From positions 16,891 through 80,890 of the forward strand of contig NZ_AKIV01000144.1 in the NCBI RefSeq assembly GCF_000282655.1: 64,000 bases of DNA, given 5' to 3'. Below the pieces are notes generated by a model. The model ran no database searches, was not told where the DNA came from, and saw only the letters and a program-made list of their open reading frames with translations. The stretch comes from Polaromonas sp. CF318. GTDB taxonomy: Bacteria; Pseudomonadota; Gammaproteobacteria; Burkholderiales; Burkholderiaceae_C. Shown in pieces: positions 24,740 to 32,402 of this stretch; the first letter of the stretch is position 1, and the number at the start of each line of letters is the position of its first letter. The position numbers and the translations under genes are program-made.

Positions 24740-25579
24740 CTATTTCAACAGCATTTCGGCCAATTCCCCCGCCAGCATGAAGAATTCCGGCGAGCGCAGC
24801 ACCGACACATGGGTAGCGTTCATCGCATAGGTCACACGGGTCTTGAGGCCGCGGGCCTGCAAAGCCCTGGCGTAGCTTTCGCTGAACAGGGGCAAGGTGT
24901 TTTCGTCCTTATTGCCGACGACCAGGCTGATCAGTGTGGCGGGCGGGACCTTGCCGGCCTCGGCCAGCGGCGAGAGGCTGGTCCAGGCGCCCTTCTTGCC
25001 CGCCGAATCGGCCCGCCATTGCCGCCACGCGGGCACATCGCAAGGACATGCGGCCAGCAGGTAGGCGTCGGCGCTGCCGGGGAAACGAGCGGCCAGCAGC
25101 GCCGCCATGGCCGCACCGCCTGAGTGGCCGACGAGCAGTATTTTTTTACCCGGGTTCAGGCTGCGCAGTTGGAGCAGCGCATCGGCGACGATGCCGATGT
25201 TCTGCGGCGTGTAGTCGTCGTCACCCGGGCCGGACTGGCCGTCCGAGCTGCCCAGGTCGCTGCGGTAGCCCGGCCTTTGCAGCGCCACCGTGACGGCCTG
25301 GAGTTTTTCCGCGAGCATGGCGGCCACGCCACTGTCGGCTTTCAGTTCGATGCGCCCACCGTTGTCGCCATGCAGGAAGACCGCCAGCACCCTGGGCGTG
25401 ACGCGGGCCGAGGCCAGCGCGGGCTGCAGGGTCCGCATGACGAGGCAATGCCGGCTGTTGCCTGCCCGCTCGACGCCGTCGGCCTTTTTGCCGTCGGGGC
25501 ATGTCGCCTGCTGGGCCGACACGGTCCAAGGCAGCCCGGCCAGCAACAGGCCGGCAACAGCCAGGCAGGCGCGCCGCAT
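24740..25579 (-). CDS. Secreted alpha/beta hydrolase
   Basis: A 279-residue protein with a signal peptide (cleavage near SAQQA, residue 22). AVFLHGDNGG gives the oxyanion region, LLVGHSGGAAMAALLAARFP the nucleophile elbow (GHSGG), and ATHVSVL the probable catalytic His. The mature N-terminus contains CPDGKKADGVERAGNSRHC, a likely disulfide. Substrate is unknown; a periplasmic esterase or peptidase-like role is plausible. Its ATG overlaps the SDR stop by one base (TGATG), implying translational coupling. Confidence 0.8.
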   Translation of the reverse strand: MRRACLAVAGLLLAGLPWTVSAQQATCPDGKKADGVERAGNSRHCLVMRTLQPALASARVTPRVLAVFLHGDNGGRIELKADSGVAAMLAEKLQAVTVALQRPGYRSDLGSSDGQSGPGDDDYTPQNIGIVADALLQLRSLNPGKKILLVGHSGGAAMAALLAARFPGSADAYLLAACPCDVPAWRQWRADSAGKKGAWTSLSPLAEAGKVPPATLISLVVGNKDENTLPLFSESYARALQARGLKTRVTYAMNATHVSVLRSPEFFMLAGELAEMLLK

Positions 25580-26484
25580 CAGGCGCCGCGCAAGGCGGCT
25601 TTCAGTTGCTGGCCGATCTCGGGCTTGTCGGCAAAGGGGTCGGTGGGGTTGCGTGCCTGCAGCACGTCTTCGAGCCGCGTCTGCACCGAGTGGATGGCCT
25701 TGGGGTGGCTGTAGATATAGAACTGGTTGCTGGCGATGGCGTCGAAGACCAGTTGCGCCACGTCGGCGGCGGTGACCTTGCCGGAGCCCACGGCCTTGCC
25801 GGTCATGGCCTGCTGGATCATCTGGCTTTTGGTGGGCTTATCCGCGCCCAATTCGGCCGGGCGGTTGCGGTGGCTCATGCCTATGCCGGTGGCCACAAAG
25901 AAGGGGCACAGCACCGAGGCACCGACCTGGTCGGTGACCAGGCCCAGGTCCTGGTACAGGGTTTCGCTCAAGGACACCACGGCATGCTTGCTGACGTTGT
26001 AGACGCCCATATTGGGCGGGTTCAGCAGGCCGGCCATGCTGGCGGTGTTGACGATGTGGCCCTGCCAGGACGGGTCCTTGGCGGCCGCTTCCAGCATCAT
26101 GGGCGTGAAGATGCGCACGCCGTGCACCACGCCCATGACGTTGACGCCCATCACCCATTCCCAGTCCTTGAGGCTGTTCTCCCAGATCAGGCCGCCCGCG
26201 CCCACGCCGGCGTTGTTGAAGACAAAGTGCGGCGCGCCGAAGCGCTCGAACACGGCTTGGCCCATGGCCTCCATCTGTGCGGCGCTGGCCACGTCGAGCT
26301 TGAAGGACAGCACCTGGGCGCCGGCGGCCTTCATTTCCGCTTCGGCCTTGTCCAGCGCATCCTGCTGCACGTCGACCAGCACCAGGTTCATGCCGAGTTT
26401 GGCGCCCAGGCGCGCGCATTCCAGGCCGAAGCCCGAGCCCGCGCCGGTCAGCACCGCGGTTTTGCCTTTGAAGTCGGTGATCAT
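25579..26484 (-). CDS. Short-chain dehydrogenase/reductase
   Basis: A 301-residue SDR. TGAGSGFGLE (12-21) binds NAD(P), NNAGVGAGG is the structural motif, and NTASMAGLLN with YNVSKHAV completes the Ser-Tyr-Lys triad. The C-terminal 60 residues are longer than in minimal SDRs and include DVAQLVFDAIASNQFYIY. The substrate is not evident. Its position in the acyl-CoA block suggests hydroxyacyl or alcohol oxidation. It is coupled to the secreted hydrolase downstream. Confidence 0.88.
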   Translation of the reverse strand: MITDFKGKTAVLTGAGSGFGLECARLGAKLGMNLVLVDVQQDALDKAEAEMKAAGAQVLSFKLDVASAAQMEAMGQAVFERFGAPHFVFNNAGVGAGGLIWENSLKDWEWVMGVNVMGVVHGVRIFTPMMLEAAAKDPSWQGHIVNTASMAGLLNPPNMGVYNVSKHAVVSLSETLYQDLGLVTDQVGASVLCPFFVATGIGMSHRNRPAELGADKPTKSQMIQQAMTGKAVGSGKVTAADVAQLVFDAIASNQFYIYSHPKAIHSVQTRLEDVLQARNPTDPFADKPEIGQQLKAALRGA

Positions 26485-26558
26485 TGCGTGTCTTCCTTGA
26501 TAGCGTGAATGGGAAAATTGTCCCTGAGGCGCGCCACAACGGGTGTCACTCAGGCAAC

Positions 26559-27014
26559 TCAGGCAAGCCGCAGCATTTCGATGTGCGGTATGCCGTCTTC
26601 GATATAGGGCTCGCCGTTCTGCACAAAGCCGTGCTGGTTGTAGAACTTCTCCAGCCGCGCCTGGGCGCCTATGCGTATGGGCTGCGGCCCCCAGTGCGCT
26701 TGCAGGCGGTCGACGGCCTCCTTCATCAGCACATGGCCGATTCCGCCGCCGCGCGCCGAAGCATGGGTGACCACGCGGCCTATGCTGGCCTCGGCGAACT
26801 TCGCGCCGGCGGCAAAGCAGCGAGCGTAAGCGGCGAGCCGGCCGTCCCGCACGCCCAGCAAATGCATGGCCTCGGTGTCGGCGCCGTCCAGATCCTGGAA
26901 GGCGCAGGCCTGTTCCAGCACAAAGACCTCGCTGCGCAGCTGCAGCAGTTCGTAAAGCTCCAGCGTGTTCAGCGCGCTGAAAGGGACAAAGCGCCAGGTG
27001 ATGATGCCGCTCAT
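26559..27014 (-). CDS. ElaA-like GNAT acetyltransferase
   Basis: A 151-residue protein with the ElaA pattern: LYELLQLRSEVFVLEQACAF, DLDGADTEAMHL, IGRVVTHASARGGGIGHVLM (acetyl-CoA loop) and a terminal GFVQNGEPYIEDGIPHIEM. The substrate of ElaA is unknown. The start ATG overlaps the GST stop (ATGA at 27011-27014). It is a paralogue of the C-terminal domain of the fusion protein at 10322-11179. Confidence 0.88.
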   Translation of the reverse strand: MSGIITWRFVPFSALNTLELYELLQLRSEVFVLEQACAFQDLDGADTEAMHLLGVRDGRLAAYARCFAAGAKFAEASIGRVVTHASARGGGIGHVLMKEAVDRLQAHWGPQPIRIGAQARLEKFYNQHGFVQNGEPYIEDGIPHIEMLRLA

Positions 27015-27949
27015 GCCGGAGTGGCGGCTTTCAGCGAATAACCTATGCGCGGGAAGTGCACATGCACGGTGCCGGCGCGCGGGTCGCTGCGGCGCAGCGT
27101 GTAGTGCATGCGGGTGGCGGCGATCAGCTCGCCTTCGGTGGGCTCGGGGCCGAAACTTTCGCTGGTGATCCGTACCAGGGTGCCCAGCGGGATGCCGTGC
27201 TCGTCCTGGAACACATCATCGTGCAGCGGCGCGGGCGTGGCGGCGGCGGCCACCGCGATGGCGTCGGCGGAACCGAGCTTTTCAGAGCTGCCCTGGCCTA
27301 TGGCGGCCATGCGGTCCATCCAGTCCAGCACGGCCGGCGTGAGCTTGAGGATGCCCGCGAGCACCGGTGTCTGCACCCGCGTGAACCACAGCGGGTGGTA
27401 CATCGCGAAGTCGGCGATGCAGGGCACCTCACCCAGCAAAAAGGGCCTGTCGTCCAGCATGTCGGAGATGCGCCGCAAATAGGACTTGTAGGCCGCCGCG
27501 GCGTCGCCGGCGCGCAGGCGCGGCATGCCGAAGCTCATGGCCTTGCGGTCTTCGCCAAAGGCGCGCGCGGCCTCGGGTGGTGCTTTTTCAAAAATCTGCG
27601 CGATTCCCTTGGGCTGGCTGTTGTAGGCCATGGAGGTCCAGAACAGCGTGTTGTCGGCCCAGTGCGCCAGCGTGCGCGCCAAGCCCTTGCTGGGCTCGGG
27701 GTACACGGATGGTTCAGGCTGCAAGTGCTCGAGCACGTCGCTGATCAGCGCGGTGTCGCAATAAATGTCGGCGCCGATTTGCAGTATGGGCGTCTTGCGG
27801 TAGCCGCCGGTGAGTGCCACCACGTCGGGCTTGGGCATGATCATCGGGATGATGACGGACTTCCAGGCCAGGTTTTTGTACCCCAGCATGAGCCGGGTTT
27901 TTTCGGCGAAGGGCGACGTGGGGTAATGGTGAAGAATCAGTTCGCTCAT
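27011..27949 (-). CDS. Glutathione S-transferase family protein
   Basis: A 312-residue protein. Residues 1-80 are a GST thioredoxin-like domain (LILHHYPTSPFAEKTRLMLG, then YRKTPILQIGADIYCDTALI with the cis-Pro and glutathione-binding acid). A helical C-terminal domain runs to about 215. About 95 further residues (DDVFQDEHGIPLGTLVRITS to the end) form a beta-rich extension not found in minimal GSTs. The role is likely glutathione conjugation or isomerisation in the cytoplasm. It precedes the ElaA-like gene with a 4-base overlap and follows aidB by 34 bases. Confidence 0.83.
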   Translation of the reverse strand: MSELILHHYPTSPFAEKTRLMLGYKNLAWKSVIIPMIMPKPDVVALTGGYRKTPILQIGADIYCDTALISDVLEHLQPEPSVYPEPSKGLARTLAHWADNTLFWTSMAYNSQPKGIAQIFEKAPPEAARAFGEDRKAMSFGMPRLRAGDAAAAYKSYLRRISDMLDDRPFLLGEVPCIADFAMYHPLWFTRVQTPVLAGILKLTPAVLDWMDRMAAIGQGSSEKLGSADAIAVAAAATPAPLHDDVFQDEHGIPLGTLVRITSESFGPEPTEGELIAATRMHYTLRRSDPRAGTVHVHFPRIGYSLKAATPA

Positions 27950-27983
27950 GGGTGTCTCCCGTATGTGTTGTGTCTCTTGAAGT

Positions 27984-29624
27984 TCAGCGGGGCATGGCCC
28001 GGGCGATGATGGCATCGAAATCCGTGCCCGCGCCCAGCGTGCCGAAGGACTGGCCCCAGTTGCCGGCCAGGCGTGAATCACAGAAGGCGCCAAAGACCGC
28101 CGCGGGCGCCGTCTGCAGCAGCAGCACGGCCTGCACCGCGAGGGCAACGTCCTGCGCCAGGCGGCGTGCTTCGACCTCGCTCGCCATCTCTTCGATGCGC
28201 GTCGGCAAGGCGGCGGCCAGCTTGTCCAGCGCGGGGTGCGCGCCCCTGGCGGCGGACAGCTCCTGTGCCAGCGCAGCCACGGCATCGGCCTTGCGCAGGG
28301 CGCGCAGCAAATCCAGCGCCATGATGTTGCCCGCACCCTCCCAGATGGAGTTGAGCGGCATTTCGCGGTAGACGCGGGCCATGATGCCTTCGCCGCCCTC
28401 CTCCACATAGCCGTTGCCGCCCAGGCATTCCATGGCTTCCTGCGCGAAGTGGCTGCCGCGCTTGCAGATCCAGAACTTGGCCACCGGCGTCAAGAGGCGC
28501 GCCATGGCGGCCTCATGGGCCTCGCCCGGGCGGTCGAAGGCGCGGGCCAGGCGCATGGCCAGCGCCGTGGCGGCTTCGGATTCGAGCGCCAGGTCGGCCA
28601 GCACGTTGCGCATCAGCGGCTGCTCCACCAGCAGCTTGCCGAAGGCCTTGCGCTGCGAGGTGTGGTTCAGTGCCAGGGCCAGCGCTTGCCGCATCAGGCC
28701 GCTGGTACCCAGGGCGCAGTCCAGCCGCGTCATGGTGCCCATCTCGAGGATTTGCGGAATGCCCCGGCCCTCCTCGCCGACCAGCCAGGCTTGCGCGGCT
28801 TCAAATTCCACTTCGGAGCTGGCATTGGCCTTGTTGCCGAGCTTGTCCTTCAGGCGCTGGATGCGGATGGCGTTGAGGCCACCTTCGGGCAGCACACGCG
28901 GCAGGAAGAAGCAGGAGAGGCCGCTCTTTGTCTGGGCCAGCACCAGGAAGGCGTCGCACATGGGCGCCGAGAAAAACCACTTGTGGCCGGTGATGGCATA
29001 ACGCTCGCCCCAGCCGTCGCGTCCTGAGGGCTCGGCCCGCGTGGTGTTGGCCCGCACGTCGGAGCCGCCCTGCTTTTCCGTCATGCCCATGCCCATTGTG
29101 AGGCCGGCCTTGGCCTGCCAGGGCTTGAGTTCGGGATCGTAAGCGCGGCTGGCCAGTTTGGGGCCCCAGTCGGCGTAAATCGCCGTGTTGCCACGCAGCG
29201 CGGGCGTGGCCGCGTAGCTCATGGAGATGGGGCACAGGATGGAGGGCTCGAGCTCGGTGAACAGCATGAAGCCCGCGGCGCGCCGGACGTGTGGCGATGG
29301 TTCCTCATCAGACCATGGCGTCCCGTGCAAGCCGGCCCCGGTCGCCAGCTTCATAAGCTCGTGGTAGCTCGGATGAAACTCCACCTGGTCGACGCGCCGC
29401 CCAAAGCGGTCATGGCTGTGCAACACCGGCCCATGCACATTGGCCAGGCGCGCGTGGGTCTGCATCGCGCTGCTGCCCAGCGTGGCGCCCAGCCGGCCCA
29501 ACTCCTCCGTATCCAGTGCCGGCGCATTGAACTTCAGCGCATCGCGCAGCGGCCGGTTGGTGGCCAGCAGGTTGTAGTCCGATAACGGAGCGGGCTGGTT
29601 GAAGACCTCATGGGTGGGGTTCAT
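27984..29624 (-). CDS. aidB: AidB-type acyl-CoA dehydrogenase
   Basis: A 546-residue flavoprotein close in length and order to E. coli AidB (541): HEVFNQPAPLSDYNL, RLANVHGPVLHSHDRFGRRV, GMGMTEKQGGSDVRANTTRA, GHKWFFSAPMCDAFLVLAQT, RLKDKLGNKANAS and REMPLNSIWEGAGNIMALD. AidB binds FAD and DNA and belongs to the adaptive response to alkylation, with weak isovaleryl-CoA dehydrogenase activity. Here it sits among catabolic genes without ada or alkB, so an acyl-CoA dehydrogenase role is also possible. The C-terminal part is Ala-rich and less conserved. Confidence 0.88.
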   Translation of the reverse strand: MNPTHEVFNQPAPLSDYNLLATNRPLRDALKFNAPALDTEELGRLGATLGSSAMQTHARLANVHGPVLHSHDRFGRRVDQVEFHPSYHELMKLATGAGLHGTPWSDEEPSPHVRRAAGFMLFTELEPSILCPISMSYAATPALRGNTAIYADWGPKLASRAYDPELKPWQAKAGLTMGMGMTEKQGGSDVRANTTRAEPSGRDGWGERYAITGHKWFFSAPMCDAFLVLAQTKSGLSCFFLPRVLPEGGLNAIRIQRLKDKLGNKANASSEVEFEAAQAWLVGEEGRGIPQILEMGTMTRLDCALGTSGLMRQALALALNHTSQRKAFGKLLVEQPLMRNVLADLALESEAATALAMRLARAFDRPGEAHEAAMARLLTPVAKFWICKRGSHFAQEAMECLGGNGYVEEGGEGIMARVYREMPLNSIWEGAGNIMALDLLRALRKADAVAALAQELSAARGAHPALDKLAAALPTRIEEMASEVEARRLAQDVALAVQAVLLLQTAPAAVFGAFCDSRLAGNWGQSFGTLGAGTDFDAIIARAMPR

Positions 29625-29648
29625 GGAAAACCTCCTGCTGGGCCAGGC

Positions 29649-30665
29649 CTAGATCAGTTTGACCAGTTGCTTGCCGAAATTCTTGCCTTTGAGCAATCCG
29701 AGGAAGGCTTCGGGCGCCGACTCAATCCCCTGTGCCACGGTTTCACGCGGCCGCAGCTTGCCAGTGCCGACCAGGGTGCCCAGCTCCTTGAGCGCTTCGG
29801 GCCAGACTTCCATGTGCTCGGCTACGATAAAACCTTGCAGCTTGAGGCGGTTGGTCAAAATCAGCGCCGGGTAGGCCAGCGGCATCGGCCGGCCGTCGTA
29901 GCCGGCGATCATGCCGCACAGCGCGATGCGGCCGAAAGCGTTCATGCGCGACAGCACGGCGTCCAGCACCATGCCGCCCACGTTTTCGAAATAGCCGTCT
30001 ATGCCGTCGGGGCAGGCGTCGCGCAGGGCTTTGGAGAGTGAGCCCGCGTCGGCGTGCGGCTTGTAGTCGATGCAGGCGTCAAAGCCGAGTTCATCGACCG
30101 CATATTTGCATTTGTCGGGCCCGCCCGCAATGCCGACCGTGCGGCAGCCGCGCGCCTTGGACAGCGCGGCAAAGGCGCTGCCGACGGCGCCGGTGGCGGC
30201 GCTGACCACCATGGTCTGGCCGGCTTTGGGTTCTATGATTTTGACCAGGCCGTACCAGGCGGTGACGCCGGGCATGCCGACCGCGCCCAGGTAATGCGAC
30301 AGCGGCACATGGGTGGTGTCCACCTTGCGCAGCGCGCCGGGCTGGTCGGCGTTGACCACGCTGTATTCCTGCCAGCCGCCCATGCCGACGACCTTGTCGC
30401 CGGGCTGGAACTTGGGCGAGCGGCTTTCGACCACTTCGCCGGCCGTGCCGCCGATCATGACCTGGCCCAGCGGCTGGGGCGCCGCATAACTTTTGCTGTC
30501 GTTCATGCGGCCGCGCATGTACGGGTCCAGGCTCAGGTAGTGGTGGCGCACCAGCACCTGGCCCTCCTGCAGGGGCGGCGTGTCGCTGGAGACCAGCATG
30601 AAGTTGCTCGCGCTGGCCTCGCCGGTGGGACGGTTGTCGAGAAGGATTTGCTGGTTGATGGGCAT
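29649..30665 (-). CDS. NADPH-dependent MDR-family reductase (CurA/LTB4-dehydrogenase type)
   Basis: A 338-residue zinc-free medium-chain reductase. YLSLDPYMRGRMNDSKSY is the family hallmark. VVSAATGAVGSAFAALSKA is the NADPH-binding AxxGxxG loop, and GYFENVGGMVLDAVL and GRIALCGMIAGYD follow. Related enzymes reduce alpha,beta-unsaturated ketones such as curcumin or prostaglandins. The real substrate here is unknown; the acyl-CoA neighbours suggest an enoyl compound. It has an AGGAGA ribosome site and lies 24 bases before aidB. Confidence 0.9.
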   Translation of the reverse strand: MPINQQILLDNRPTGEASASNFMLVSSDTPPLQEGQVLVRHHYLSLDPYMRGRMNDSKSYAAPQPLGQVMIGGTAGEVVESRSPKFQPGDKVVGMGGWQEYSVVNADQPGALRKVDTTHVPLSHYLGAVGMPGVTAWYGLVKIIEPKAGQTMVVSAATGAVGSAFAALSKARGCRTVGIAGGPDKCKYAVDELGFDACIDYKPHADAGSLSKALRDACPDGIDGYFENVGGMVLDAVLSRMNAFGRIALCGMIAGYDGRPMPLAYPALILTNRLKLQGFIVAEHMEVWPEALKELGTLVGTGKLRPRETVAQGIESAPEAFLGLLKGKNFGKQLVKLI

Positions 30666-30713
30666 GCTTGTCTCCTGTGAAGGGTGTGCCGCGCTCGGGT
30701 CGCGGCGGGGGCG

Positions 30714-31169
30714 TCAGTCGGTGGAAATCGCGCCGCCGGGCGCATCCGCCTGGCCGGCGGCGGGCTTGCGTTTGACGTATTTAAAGGTGCCGGTCGAATG
30801 CGCGCAGGCCTGGCCCAGTACATCGTATAACGTGGCTTCGGTGAACGCCATGGTGGCTGTGCGGTGCATGAGCCGGCCCTTGGCCGTGAGCCGGCCGCCG
30901 TCGCCGGGCGCCGGCCGCATGAAGCTGGTCTTCATTTCAATGGTGACCACGCCCGCGTCTTTCTGCACGCTGCGCGCCGCCGTGGCCATGGTCACGTCCA
31001 GCAGCGTCATGATGGCACCGCCATGCGTCACGGCAAAAGAGTTGAGGTGCTCGGGTTTGGGCGTATAGCCTATGGCCGAGGCGCCGCCCGTGAACAGCTC
31101 CAGCTCAAAGCCCAGATGCCTGACGAAAGGGATATCGGCGCCGAAGTCCATCAGTTCTTCCCAGCCCAT
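30714..31169 (-). CDS. PaaI-family acyl-CoA thioesterase
   Basis: A 151-residue hot-dog thioesterase. HLNSFAVTHGGAIMTLLDVT includes the HGG motif and the catalytic acid position (LLD) of the PaaI group, and VVTIEMKTSFMRPAPGDGG is the central strand block. It hydrolyses acyl-CoA, possibly to release CoA from dead-end intermediates of the surrounding pathway. It begins 6 bases after the SDR stop, so they are cotranscribed. The last 25 residues are a polar tail. Confidence 0.85.
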   Translation of the reverse strand: MGWEELMDFGADIPFVRHLGFELELFTGGASAIGYTPKPEHLNSFAVTHGGAIMTLLDVTMATAARSVQKDAGVVTIEMKTSFMRPAPGDGGRLTAKGRLMHRTATMAFTEATLYDVLGQACAHSTGTFKYVKRKPAAGQADAPGGAISTD

Positions 31170-31175
31170 TTCCGC

Positions 31176-31967
31176 TTAACCACCGGTTACTACTGATACG
31201 CCGCCATCCACCGCCAGCCACTGGCCCGTGATGTGTTTGCCGGCATCCGAGGCGTAGAGCACGCACAGGCCCTTCAAGTCCTCGTCGTCGCCCAGGCGGC
31301 CCAGCGGCGCGTGCGAGGCGAGTTTTTCCTCGCCCAGCGCCTTGAGCGTGCCGACGGTCATCTTGCTCGGGAAAAAGCCCGGGCAGATGGCGTTGACGGT
31401 GATGTTGTACTTGCCCCATTCGCAGCCCAGCGCGCGCGTGAAATTGACGACGGCGCCCTTGGAGGTGTTGTAGGCCACGGTGGTCATCTCGCGCGGGTTG
31501 CCGCCCAGGCCGGCGATGGAGGCCACGTTGATGATGCGGCCGGACTTGCGCGCGATCATGCTGTGTTTGGCGATGTGCTGGCTCAGGATGAAATAGCCGC
31601 GGATGTTGAGGTTCATGACCTTGTCCCAGGCTTCCACCGGATGGTCCTCGGCGGGTGCGCCCCAGGCGGCGCCGGCATTGTTGACCAGGATGTCGACATG
31701 GCCCAGACGCTTGATGGCCTCGTCGGCCAGCGCGCGTATGTCTTCTTCCCTGGAGCAATCGGCGGCGATCCAGTCGACGTCTATGCCGGCGGCCTTGAGC
31801 TCGGCGGCGGACTCGATCAGGTCTTCGGCCTTGCGCGAGCTCAGGATGACCTTGGCGCCGGCCTCGCCCAGCGCCTGGGCCAGTTGCAGGCCCAGGCCGC
31901 GCGAGCCGCCGGTCACGAGGGCGGTCTTGCCTTTGAGGTCAAACAGTTGCTGGATGGTACGGGTCAT
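31176..31967 (-). CDS. Short-chain dehydrogenase/reductase
   Basis: A 263-residue SDR. VTGGSRGLGLQLAQALGEAG holds the TGxxxGxG loop, NNAGAAWG is the second motif, and INVASIAGLGG with YNTSKGAV gives the Ser, Tyr and Lys of the active site. The tail DGGVSVVTGG is typical of the FabG/gluconate 5-dehydrogenase group. It probably oxidises or reduces a hydroxyacyl or polyol substrate. CAGGAG lies before the start. It opens the run SDR-thioesterase-MDR-aidB, separated from the upstream acyl-CoA dehydrogenase cluster by 204 bases. Confidence 0.9.
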   Translation of the reverse strand: MTRTIQQLFDLKGKTALVTGGSRGLGLQLAQALGEAGAKVILSSRKAEDLIESAAELKAAGIDVDWIAADCSREEDIRALADEAIKRLGHVDILVNNAGAAWGAPAEDHPVEAWDKVMNLNIRGYFILSQHIAKHSMIARKSGRIINVASIAGLGGNPREMTTVAYNTSKGAVVNFTRALGCEWGKYNITVNAICPGFFPSKMTVGTLKALGEEKLASHAPLGRLGDDEDLKGLCVLYASDAGKHITGQWLAVDGGVSVVTGG

Positions 31968-32103
31968 GGAGGGTCTCCTGGAGTGTTGTTCATGCTTTCC
32001 CGTCGGGCCGCACGGGCGGCCTGGGCGGGGATGGGGGGATGGGATAAGGAAGGGTGATCTGGCAGCCGCGGCTGCATTTTTTCAAGCTGTGTTGGACTTC
32101 GCC

Positions 32104-32118
32104 ATGTTGGCACAACAT
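32104..32118. promoter_or_regulatory. Short perfect inverted repeat upstream of the SDR operon
   Basis: ATGTTG-GCA-CAACAT is a perfect dyad in the 204-base gap between the small membrane protein gene and the SDR gene. It is about 137 bases before the SDR start, so it could be an operator. No clear promoter boxes accompany it. Confidence 0.3.
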
Positions 32119-32171
32119 CGCGCCGGTTGCAGCCCCTGCTGTCGTGGCGGCGACTTCCGCCCAGGCACAGC

Positions 32172-32402
32172 TCACGGCCCCACGTTGATGCGGGAGCGCA
32201 CGTAGATCAACACAAAGCCCACCGCCGCAACGACACCGCCGACGACCACCAGCGACCAGCCTATGGCGTCGTCCGTGCGCTGGACCGACAGGCCCAGCAC
32301 CAGGGTCAGCAGCCCGCCGTAAATCAGGATCCAGATCAGGGCCTGCAGGCGCGCCACGTTCTTGTTGGACACAGGGTCGGCGGACGGTTTGAAAAATGCC
32401 AT
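32172..32402 (-). CDS. Small two-helix membrane protein
   Basis: A 76-residue protein with two membrane segments (about 20-38 and 48-68: LQALIWILIYGGLLTLVLGL, GWSLVVVGGVVAAVGFVLIY) and a polar N-terminus. I do not recognise a family. Its ATG overlaps the acyl-CoA dehydrogenase stop (TAATG), so it is translationally coupled to that enzyme and may act with it at the membrane. Confidence 0.7.
   Translation of the reverse strand: MAFFKPSADPVSNKNVARLQALIWILIYGGLLTLVLGLSVQRTDDAIGWSLVVVGGVVAAVGFVLIYVRSRINVGP

Noticed and set aside
32062..32082. Palindrome GCAGCCGCGGCTGC followed by a T-run on the plus strand, like an intrinsic terminator.
   Set aside because: All nearby genes are on the minus strand, where no T-run follows, so it has no transcript to end.
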